DNA of 7,072 nt from an uncultured Collinsella sp. (GTDB lineage: Bacteria > Actinomycetota > Coriobacteriia > Coriobacteriales > Coriobacteriaceae). Made by a program: the position numbers and the translations under genes. Where the stretch lies: the NCBI GenBank assembly GCA_902464645.1, contig CABQKL010000092.1, positions 1 through 7,072 of the forward strand, read 5' to 3'. Under the pieces are notes generated by a model that ran no database searches, was not told the origin of the DNA, and saw only the letters and a list, made by a program, of their open reading frames with translations. Within the stretch, counting starts at the first letter, position 1, and each line of letters starts with the position of its first letter. Shown piece by piece: positions 1-4,722 of this stretch.

Positions 1-872
1 ATCAGGCCGACAAGCGCCGAACCCAGGACGGCGAGCGTCTCGTTGCCACGCAGGAACTGCTCGATCGCGGACTCGCCAAAGGTCTCGAGCACAGCGACCA
101 GAACCAGCGTCACCAGGAAAATGAATACCGATACCTGCACGGTATGCGAGATGGCGCTGCGGACAATCGACAGGACGGGTGCGCCTTCATGGGAGTGGGA
201 GTGCCCGTGGCCATGATGGTGTTCATGCTCTCCCTCATGACCGTGATCGTGGTCATGTCCATGTTCGTGCTCGTCCTCGTCTTCATCACAACCGCAATGG
301 TCGCGCTCGCACAGCTCATGGATGTGGTCGGCGCTCACGCCCGCCTCGGCCACCTCGTCGATGATGTCACCGCCGCTGTGGTCGTCATGCGCGCAGTTAA
401 CATGCGCCGGATTGGCAGCGGTTCCCAACACGGTACGGCGAATCGCCGCATGTGCACGGGCGTTGCGACGCAGGCCGCGAATGGCGGCATCCACGATAAA
501 GCCCGTGACCAGCGCGATCAGCGCCTTCGAGGCGAGCAGCATCACCATGGTCTGAACGGGGACTTGCTCGGCGAGCAACAGCGGCAGCATCTCGTCGGAG
601 GTCGAGAGAAACACCGCCACCAGGGTTCCCAGCGTCACGACACGACCGGCGTACAGCGTTGCCGCCATGGCCGAAAAGCCGCACTGCGGCACTATGCCCA
701 GCAGCGAGCCAACCACGGGACCAGCGGCGCCGGCACGCTTGATGGCGCCGTTAACGCGGTTGCCCGCAACATGCTCGAGGGTCTCGAGAGCCAGATATGT
801 CACCAACAAGAACGGCACCAGCGAGAGCGTGTCCTTGCCGGCATCGAGCAGAATATCAATCAGCAAATCCAT
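1..872 (-). CDS. ArsP_2-type putative heavy-metal/manganese transporter, partial (C-terminus outside window)
   Basis: I read this frame directly from the reverse strand; 290 codons are visible and it runs off the left edge. The N-terminus is a membrane protein: hydrophobic stretches at about residues 15-30, 50-75, 80-100, 107-130 and 243-263. The motif G-x-V-P-Q-C-G-F-S (residues 59-67) and T-S-D-E-M-L-P (91-97) fit the ArsP_2 family of 10-helix putative metal exporters, annotated variously as arsenic efflux protein or putative manganese transporter. A hydrophilic loop at about 155-230 holds C160, C188, C193 and C195, then an acidic run and a very histidine-rich segment (202-228), a likely metal-binding loop. 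The ATG at 872 is preceded by AAGG about 12 bases upstream. Family homologues are usually 350-400 residues, so roughly a quarter is missing. The substrate is inferred from the family and the His-rich loop; Mn, Zn or another divalent metal is possible. Confidence 0.8.
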   Translation of the reverse strand, partial: MDLLIDILLDAGKDTLSLVPFLLVTYLALETLEHVAGNRVNGAIKRAGAAGPVVGSLLGIVPQCGFSAMAATLYAGRVVTLGTLVAVFLSTSDEMLPLLLAEQVPVQTMVMLLASKALIALVTGFIVDAAIRGLRRNARAHAAIRRTVLGTAANPAHVNCAHDDHSGGDIIDEVAEAGVSADHIHELCERDHCGCDEDEDEHEHGHDHDHGHEGEHEHHHGHGHSHSHEGAPVLSIVRSAISHTVQVSVFIFLVTLVLVAVLETFGESAIEQFLRGNETLAVLGSALVGL

Positions 873-904
873 GACGGATGGAACCTTTCGTGTCTTTCGG
901 CAGC

Positions 905-950
905 ATTGTAAAAGTCCTAGCGGTCAACTAGGGTATTGTAATTGTCCTAG
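905..950 (+). repeat. Two 16-bp direct repeats spaced 30 bp apart
   Basis: ATTGTAAAAGTCCTAG (905-920) and ATTGTAATTGTCCTAG (935-950) match at 14 of 16 positions. Their 30-bp phasing is close to three helical turns, so proteins bound to both would lie on the same DNA face. The second copy covers the -10 box of the minus-strand promoter, so these may be regulator binding sites. Confidence 0.4.
916..932. promoter_or_regulatory. Candidate operator: inverted repeat CCTAG-N7-CTAGG
   Basis: A 17-bp inverted repeat (CCTAG at 916-920, CTAGG at 928-932) overlaps the predicted transcription start of the transporter gene, where a repressor would block initiation. TAGG/CCTA half-sites resemble operators of metal-dependent DtxR/IdeR-family repressors, which would suit a metal transporter, but the match to the full 19-bp consensus is only partial. 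No such regulator gene is in the window. Confidence 0.35.
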
Positions 951-962
951 GCGCGATGCCAA
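935..962 (-). promoter_or_regulatory. Sigma70-type promoter of the ArsP_2-type transporter gene
   Basis: On the minus strand, TTGGCA (957-962) and TACAAT (935-940) are separated by 16 bases, a good match to the -35 and -10 consensus. Transcription would start near 928, leaving a leader of about 55 bases before the ATG at 872. The spacer contains the palindrome CCTAGG (946-951), and a CCTAG-N7-CTAGG repeat lies right at the predicted start. Confidence 0.55.
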
Positions 963-983
963 TAGTTGCCCATGGTAAACTAT
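962..983. promoter_or_regulatory. 22-bp palindrome in divergent intergenic region, candidate regulator site
   Basis: ATAGTT (962-967) and AACTAT (978-983) flank a central CCATGG (970-975); 9 of 11 base-pair positions are symmetric. It abuts the -35 box of the minus-strand transporter promoter and lies about 60 bp before the exonuclease ATG. An extended -10-like TGGTAAACT (973-981) for the plus-strand gene overlaps it, without a convincing -35. A dimeric regulator site is plausible; its protein is unknown. Confidence 0.35.
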
Positions 984-1043
984 CATCTCGCCACATCTCA
1001 ATGACCCCGAGCCGCACGACGCGGCCCGTCCAAGGAGCAGCAC

Positions 1044-2012
1044 ATGAACGTATCGCAAGCACTCGAATACGAGCGCCAACCGTTTATCCCCATGTTTATC
1101 TACGGCGATCACGGTGCCATGGAATCCGAGCGTCAGAAAGGCGAAGAGGCCCTCAAGGTGCTCGAGACCGAGTACTTTACCGCCGAGGATGACCCCGGCT
1201 TCGACTTTGCCACCGTGCGCGACCTGGCCGACCGCAACCGCGACCTGTGCGATCAGATTGGCGAGACACGCCTGCGCAACGTGACGCCCGCAACGCTTTC
1301 GCGCGGTCTGTCCGACGCCGACACCTGCGCCGCCATCGGCAAGATGCAAAAGCGCACCGCCGCGTCCGTTATGCGCGAGATCCGCGGTGACCGCGATGCA
1401 CTCGGCGTGGCCTATGCCCGAAAGCCCATCCAAGGCACGGTTCTGGGCATCGACATCGAGACCACCGGCCGCGCGCCCGAGCGCGGTTACATCATCAACG
1501 TGGGCTGGGAGATCATGGATCTCACCAGCGACGCCGTGCCGCATGACGCCGAGGCACACTACTGCGGCCTGCCCGACATCTACCGCGGCGAGGATGTGCC
1601 GCTATCGAACATCCATCACATCACCTGGGACGACATCGACGGCAAAAAGCCGTTCCGCGAGAACAAGGAGCTGCAGAAGCAGCTGCTCAAGCTCATGAAG
1701 AAGTATCCCTATATGGCACATAACGCCGCCTTCGAGGACAGCTGGTTCAAAATTCATCTGGACGGTTACGCCGAGGCACGCCGCACAGGCAAGATTATCG
1801 TCATCGACTCGCGCCAGATCTGCCGCAGCCTGGACGCCGACGTGCGCTCGCTCCCCCGCGAGTCCGCGCCCGCTGCGCTCGAGAACTGGGCGCGCCGACG
1901 CGGCACCCTCGCCGCCGACGCCAACGAGCAGCATCTGGGCCTCGACGACACTGACCTCATGCTCCGTACCGTCCAAGCCGAGTTCAACCTCAAGAACCTG
2001 TTTGCGAAATAG
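1044..2012 (+). CDS. DnaQ-like (DEDDh) 3'-5' exonuclease domain protein
   Basis: A 322-residue protein with an exonuclease domain in the C-terminal 190 residues. The Exo I motif is D137-I-E139-T-T-G, preceded by a beta-strand (V133-L-G-I). The Exo II-like motif is H226-N-A-A-F-E231-D232, and Exo III is H297-x4-D302, giving the DEDDh type that removes nucleotides from DNA or RNA 3' ends with two metal ions. In most relatives the Exo II acidic residue after HNAxF is Asp; here it is Glu231 followed by Asp232, so activity is likely but not certain. Residues 1-130 are charged, probably helical, and match no domain I recognise. The start is supported by AAGGAG (1033-1038) five bases before the ATG. 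The gene is alone on its strand, divergent from the transporter. Its role, such as proofreading, repair or RNA processing, cannot be told from context. Confidence 0.85.
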   Translation: MNVSQALEYERQPFIPMFIYGDHGAMESERQKGEEALKVLETEYFTAEDDPGFDFATVRDLADRNRDLCDQIGETRLRNVTPATLSRGLSDADTCAAIGKMQKRTAASVMREIRGDRDALGVAYARKPIQGTVLGIDIETTGRAPERGYIINVGWEIMDLTSDAVPHDAEAHYCGLPDIYRGEDVPLSNIHHITWDDIDGKKPFRENKELQKQLLKLMKKYPYMAHNAAFEDSWFKIHLDGYAEARRTGKIIVIDSRQICRSLDADVRSLPRESAPAALENWARRRGTLAADANEQHLGLDDTDLMLRTVQAEFNLKNLFAK

Positions 2013-2044
2013 CAACGCCTGCGACAAACACTGTTTACTCACGA

Positions 2045-2080
2045 GCGGCCTCTCAGCGGGAAACCCCGCAGCGGGGCCGC
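2045..2080 (+). terminator. GC-rich stem-loop after the exonuclease gene, possible terminator
   Basis: GCGGCC (2045-2050) pairs with GGCCGC (2075-2080), and inside it GCGGG (2056-2060) pairs with CCCGC (2065-2069), with a symmetric five-base internal loop. An alternative fold CCCC-GCAGC-GGGG is also possible. It lies 33 bases after the exonuclease stop codon, where a terminator is expected, but no U-run follows (CCTACGTTCC), so it may be a weak intrinsic terminator or only a 3'-end stabilising hairpin. Confidence 0.4.
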
Positions 2081-2362
2081 CCTACGTTCCATAAGCAGGT
2101 CCGCTCTTCACAAATTCTGAACCCTATTTTTTAACTATTTCGGCACTTTCCCGACACGTGATTTGTGTTCGGATGGCGATGCATCGATACCAAATGTGCA
2201 GCAATTGAGTGTTTCTATGCTATAGCTGAGCAGCGAAAACATTGATTTGGGGTGAGTGTGTCCATAATTGCGTCAAGCTTTTGGACAGCATTTGGTTAGA
2301 CCTCTAAAACGACTTTTCCACTCAGCTCCATCAACACGGCATTAGCTGACACGATATATACC
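2081..2362. other. Gene-free, AT-rich intergenic stretch
   Basis: No coding frame with a credible start or codon pattern is seen here. The stretch is clearly less GC-rich than the exonuclease gene. It contains an imperfect hairpin CCGACAC / GTGTTCGG (2151-2171), an extended -10-like TGCTATAGC (2218-2226), and a weak pair TCAACA (2331-2336) / GATATA (2353-2358) directly before the ATG at 2363. None is strong enough to call as a promoter. Confidence 0.5.
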
Positions 2363-3553
2363 ATGAGTATCGTATTGTCACATACCACGGCAAAAGCGGT
2401 CTATCAGGCCGCGCATTCGGTGTCTGCGAAAGGCATCGAGTCCTGCAGCCCTGCCGCAATTTACGGATCGTGCCCCACCGGAACGCTCCTCGACGCGGCC
2501 AAAGAATGGCTTGCCAAACATGATGTTGCCCGCGACGCAAACGATCCCCTCGAGGTAATGGTGTTTGATCGCAGGAACGCGCGCTACGCGATGAACTGTC
2601 AATGCCACGTTTCGTCAAAGCGATTCTCATGCTCGCGTTTTATAGAGCTAGAAGATGACATCTACATTATTGGCGTTGAGCTTTGTGCACTTCAGGCCGC
2701 CACCTATCTCCCTTTTCGCGAACTAGTGGAGTACTACTTTGAACTGTGCGGCGCCTATTCCCTTGGAACCGGTTCTTCTACCTCTTATGCCGAGCGTTTC
2801 CCACTTACCTCAACCGAGAGGTTAAAGCAGTTCTTTAATTCCATTACCAGATGCGACGGTTTGGCCCTTGCCCGAAAGGCTATTCAATGTGTACGCGATG
2901 GATGCCGCTCTCCCATGGAAACGGCCTTTGTCATGATGCTTACGCTGCCCAAAAGCGAAGGTGGACTTGGTATTAAGGGAATTGAGACCGATTACGAGGT
3001 GCAGGTCACCGCCGCCGCAAAAAATCTCACGAGACGCAAAAAGTTCTTTATGGATGCATATCTGAAGAAATCTCGAACAGATATTGAATACAACGAGTTT
3101 TTTCACGACGCCGAAGAGGACCGCGCTATCGACGAGGAGCGCAAGAATGCGCTTGCGTCCATGGGGTACGGAATCATCACCGTCAGCCGTTATTCCTTTA
3201 TGCATGCCAGCTCTTTCGTTAGGGTCATGGAGGCAATCCAACGAAAAGAAGGTATACGCCCCTCGCGTCTGCCAAAAGACTTTCAAATCATGCAAGAGGA
3301 CCTGAGACTGTTTGTGCTCAGAAGGTTTATTGAGGAGAAGAAACGAATCCAGGAGGAGCTTCGCCAGGATTCCGAAGAGCGTCAACGAATCGATCTCGAA
3401 AAAGCAATGCTCGAAAGCATCACATTGGACGATCCGACGATTAACGAGGCTCCGGCAATCGATGACATGCAAATCGTCGAACCAGGCAGCCCATCACTCA
3501 ACCAAACAAGCAGCTTCACGCCCGAGGGCAGGGTCTTCGGGGCCGGAAACTAG
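2363..3553 (+). CDS. DUF559/Vsr-like putative endonuclease-fold protein (hypothetical)
   Basis: A 396-residue protein resembling hypothetical proteins that are common in Coriobacteriia. The N-terminal half (about 1-175) is unassigned; it includes a helical L-V-E-Y-Y-F-E-L-C-G-A-Y-S-L stretch (121-134) typical of that group. S-P-M-E-T (183-187) opens the C-terminal half, where D231, E242-Y243 and E259-R-K-N-A-L with G-Y-G-I-I-T-V-S (268-275) follow the order of acidic and core residues in DUF559-type PD-(D/E)XK proteins. The position usually occupied by Asp after the E-Y pair is Asn244. Residues 320-352 are strongly charged and probably coiled-coil; the last 40 look disordered. There is no Shine-Dalgarno site before the ATG, so a leaderless or weakly translated message is possible. 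The base composition is less GC-rich than its neighbours, which suggests horizontal transfer. DNA cleavage, defence or a regulatory role cannot be decided from sequence. Confidence 0.7.
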   Translation: MSIVLSHTTAKAVYQAAHSVSAKGIESCSPAAIYGSCPTGTLLDAAKEWLAKHDVARDANDPLEVMVFDRRNARYAMNCQCHVSSKRFSCSRFIELEDDIYIIGVELCALQAATYLPFRELVEYYFELCGAYSLGTGSSTSYAERFPLTSTERLKQFFNSITRCDGLALARKAIQCVRDGCRSPMETAFVMMLTLPKSEGGLGIKGIETDYEVQVTAAAKNLTRRKKFFMDAYLKKSRTDIEYNEFFHDAEEDRAIDEERKNALASMGYGIITVSRYSFMHASSFVRVMEAIQRKEGIRPSRLPKDFQIMQEDLRLFVLRRFIEEKKRIQEELRQDSEERQRIDLEKAMLESITLDDPTINEAPAIDDMQIVEPGSPSLNQTSSFTPEGRVFGAGN

Positions 3554-3565
3554 GCCGACTAACAA

Positions 3566-3606
3566 GGTGGGTACCCTAGCGACGTGCAAAATTGCGAGTA
3601 TTCAGC
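3566..3606 (-). repeat. ~41-bp repeat, copy A (inverted relative to copy B)
   Basis: Read on the minus strand this segment matches 3774-3814 at 33 of 41 positions without gaps, including the shared cores GAATACTC, TTTTGCACG and ACCCACC. It begins 12 bases after the stop codon of the endonuclease-like gene. With copy B it forms an inverted pair around 167 bp. It may be a dispersed intergenic element or the remains of a mobile element. Confidence 0.6.
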
Positions 3607-3773
3607 AGGGTCGGGTGTCCATCACCCTCGAGTGGATCCAAATGTGAAGCGAAATCACTCTTGCGTGAGAACGTTAGGCAACATTTGAGGAAGAACTCAT
3701 CGGTTTAACACCCTAAGATAGCTCTTGAACTACATTATTTGGCCCGCGATAGATTAACAGACCCCCTATCGTT
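3607..3773. other. Gene-free segment between the inverted repeats
   Basis: I see no gene here. Small inverted repeats are present: GGGTG-TCCAT-CACCC (3613-3627), which could be a weak 3' hairpin for the upstream gene, and GATAG/CTATC (3748-3752 and 3765-3769). An open frame overlapping the end of the upstream gene continues to 3647 but has no start signal of its own and no recognisable content. Confidence 0.4.
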
Positions 3774-3814
3774 GCAGAATACTCCAATTTTTGCACGGCG
3801 CAGGGGCACCCACC
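3774..3814 (+). repeat. ~41-bp repeat, copy B
   Basis: This is the plus-strand partner of the copy at 3566-3606 (33 of 41 identical). Both copies can be read without a stop in the same frame as A-E-Y-S-(N/Q)-F-C-T-(A/S)-x-G-(H/Y)-P. The eight differences give mostly conservative changes, so they may derive from an old coding segment, though chance is not excluded. Confidence 0.6.
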
Positions 3815-3898
3815 CCGGCATCGCTAATCAAAACCGCTTAGTCCGGGATCTCGTCCGCTTTTCCTCATCATTTTGTACGACGAATTACCTGAACGTTA

Positions 3899-3926
3899 TT
3901 GACATATGAACATGCGCTCATATAAT
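3899..3926 (+). promoter_or_regulatory. Consensus sigma70-type promoter of the ArsR-family repressor gene
   Basis: TTGACA (3899-3904) and TATAAT (3921-3926) are both perfect consensus hexamers with a 16-bp spacer. The predicted transcription start is near 3933, in the 11-bp gap between the two operator arms. The promoter is intrinsically strong and therefore depends on repression for control. Confidence 0.9.
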
Positions 3927-3959
3927 CGGAAGCAAGTTATATGAGCGCATGTTCATATG
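3903..3959. promoter_or_regulatory. Twin ArsR/SmtB operators forming a perfect 23-bp inverted repeat (O1 and O2)
   Basis: Positions 3903-3925 and 3937-3959 are exact reverse complements (23 of 23) around an 11-bp spacer. Each arm is itself palindromic, ATATGA-N8-TCATAT, containing TGAACA/TGAGCG half-sites like those bound by SmtB, NmtR and ZiaR-type repressors. O1 fills the space between -35 and -10; O2 covers about +5 to +27 and ends just before the ribosome binding site. The centres are 34 bp apart. Binding at either site would block transcription, and the exact symmetry suggests two repressor dimers. Confidence 0.85.
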
Positions 3960-3972
3960 AAAGGATATTGCA

Positions 3973-4341
3973 ATGAGCGATCACGCTGATGAAATAAAGT
4001 CCGGCATCGACACCACCATCGTGCCCGACGTCCCCACCACCTGCTCGCCCGAGGACCTTCCCGACGAGGAGCTGTTGTACGACCTTGCCGACCTGTTCAA
4101 GGTTTTCAGCGACACCACGCGCATCAAGATCCTTTACGCCCTCATGGGCCGCGAACTCTGCGTGGCAGATATCGCCGAAGCGACCGAGACCTCGCAGTCT
4201 GCGGTGTCGCACCAGCTGCGCACGCTCAAGCAGTCGCACCTGGTTAAATTCCGACGCGACGGCCGCAACATTCTCTACTCGCTCGCCGATGATCATGTCT
4301 ATACCATGCTCAACCAGGGCATGAGCCACATCTGCGAATAG
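3973..4341 (+). CDS. ArsR/SmtB-family zinc/cadmium-type metal-sensing transcriptional repressor
   Basis: A 122-residue winged-helix repressor, usual length for the family. The N-terminal region (1-32) is acidic with H4 and C24. The core runs from L34; the recognition helix-turn-helix covers about residues 67-88 (S74-Q-S-A-V-S-H-Q-L), followed by the wing at 92-104 (K-F-R-R-D-G-R-N-I-L-Y). E61-L-C63-V is the alpha-3 ELC motif, but only one Cys is present where CadC and ArsR have two. The C-terminal helix has D106-x-H108-x10-H119-x2-E122, exactly the alpha-5 zinc site of SmtB, CzrA and NmtR-type sensors. AAGGA (3961-3965) lies seven bases before the ATG. It sits under twin operators and upstream of an HMA protein and a P1B ATPase, so it is inferred to repress its own gene and the pump until metal binds. 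Zn(II) is the best guess for the inducer; Cd, Co or Pb is possible. Confidence 0.93.
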   Translation: MSDHADEIKSGIDTTIVPDVPTTCSPEDLPDEELLYDLADLFKVFSDTTRIKILYALMGRELCVADIAEATETSQSAVSHQLRTLKQSHLVKFRRDGRNILYSLADDHVYTMLNQGMSHICE

Positions 4342-4404
4342 CGACCAACCACGGTACCAGCGCGGCCTGCACCCAAGCCGCAAAAACGGGGAAAGGAACC
4401 CACC

Positions 4405-4623
4405 ATGAAAAAGCAGTTCAAGCTCGACGAGATCGACTGCGCCAACTGTGCGCGTGAGCTTCAAGACGAGCTGGCCAAGCTCAAAGGCGTCAAGTCCGTT
4501 TCGGTCAACTTTATGACCCAGAAGTTGACGCTCGAGGCCGACGACGCCGAGTTCGACGAGGTTCTGGACCGCGTCGTGGAGTTTACCGCCGACGCCGAGC
4601 CGGACTGCGAGATCATTCTCTAG
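4405..4623 (+). CDS. Free-standing heavy-metal-associated (HMA) domain protein, putative metallochaperone
   Basis: A 72-residue protein consisting only of one HMA (ferredoxin-like beta-alpha-beta-beta-alpha-beta) domain. The metal loop is D11-C12-A-N-C15-A; an Asp directly before CxxC is typical of the Zn/Cd/Pb-type HMA domains of ZntA, whereas copper domains usually have Met-x-Cys. V-K-S-V-S-V-N-F (29-36) and K-L-T-L-E (40-44) are the conserved strands. AAAGGA (4392-4397) lies seven bases before the ATG. It is 63 bp after the repressor gene, likely on the same transcript, and is followed by a terminator-like hairpin. The neighbouring ATPase lacks such a domain, so this protein probably supplies metal to the pump or buffers it in the cytoplasm, acting as a detached N-terminal domain. 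A copper chaperone is the less likely alternative. Confidence 0.88.
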   Translation: MKKQFKLDEIDCANCARELQDELAKLKGVKSVSVNFMTQKLTLEADDAEFDEVLDRVVEFTADAEPDCEIIL

Positions 4624-4644
4624 CCTGCGCATACGCTGACCCGC

Positions 4645-4667
4645 AAGGCCGCGCTTGCCGCGGCCTT
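4645..4667 (+). terminator. Terminator-like hairpin between HMA gene and ATPase gene
   Basis: AAGGCCGCG (4645-4653) and CGCGGCCTT (4659-4667) form a perfect 9-bp stem with a 5-base loop, followed by only a short T stretch (CTTTGCTCG). It lies 22 bases after the HMA stop codon. It could end or attenuate the repressor-HMA transcript. It also overlaps the candidate -35 region of the ATPase promoter. Confidence 0.6.
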
Positions 4668-4684
4668 TGCTCGCGAAGTTATAT
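4655..4684 (+). promoter_or_regulatory. Weak candidate promoter of the P1B ATPase gene
   Basis: TTGCCG (4655-4660) and TTATAT (4679-4684) are 18 bases apart. The match to consensus is moderate, far weaker than the repressor promoter. Support comes mostly from the position of the third operator, which overlaps the proposed -10, and from the hairpin upstream that would limit readthrough. Confidence 0.4.
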
Positions 4685-4700
4685 GAGCGAGTGTTCATAC
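4679..4700. promoter_or_regulatory. Third ArsR/SmtB operator (O3) upstream of the ATPase gene
   Basis: This 22-bp site matches O2 (3937-3958) at 19 of 22 positions in the same orientation, keeping the outer half-sites TTATATGAGCG and TGTTCATA and differing only in the centre (AG for CA) and the last base. It begins 44 bp before the ATPase ATG. It places the pump gene directly under the repressor encoded upstream. Confidence 0.85.
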
Positions 4701-4721
4701 ATTCAAATGGGAGGTTTGAAT
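4701..4721 (+). promoter_or_regulatory. Ribosome binding site of the ATPase gene inside a small hairpin loop
   Basis: GGGAGG (4709-4714) is a strong Shine-Dalgarno site eight bases before the ATG at 4723. It lies within the loop TGGGAGG (4708-4714) of an inverted repeat ATTCAAA (4701-4707) / TTTGAAT (4715-4721). The AT-rich 7-bp stem is weak, so this may simply keep the site exposed, or it may be coincidence. Confidence 0.55.
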
Positions 4722-4722
4722 C

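Noticed and set aside
144..911. A 255-codon plus-strand open frame over the transporter gene
   Set aside because: It is antisense to a well-supported membrane protein; its Met/Val- and His/Gln-rich content mirrors the opposite strand and it has no known motif.
905..927. An alternative minus-strand promoter TTGACC (922-927) with TACAAT (905-910)
   Set aside because: The spacer is only 11 bases; the TTGGCA-16-TACAAT pair just upstream is much better.
924..1559. A 211-codon minus-strand frame over the start of the exonuclease gene
   Set aside because: It overlaps the DIETTG-containing coding frame and has no recognisable domain or ribosome binding site.
3312..3647. A plus-strand frame overlapping and extending past the end of the nuclease-like gene
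   Set aside because: It has no independent start signal, the overlapped part is a shifted reading of the real gene, and the extension runs into the repeat at 3566-3606.
3612..3672. Small hairpins (GGGTG/CACCC and TCAC/GTGA) as a terminator of the nuclease-like gene
   Set aside because: The stems are 4-5 bp with no T-run; too weak to call.
3566..3814. CRISPR array
   Set aside because: There are only two copies, in opposite orientation, diverged and 167 bp apart, with no cas gene.
3903..3959. Reading the 23-bp inverted repeat as an RNA hairpin or terminator
   Set aside because: It encloses a perfect promoter whose predicted start lies between the arms, so the two arms would not be in the same transcript from that promoter; operator function explains it better.
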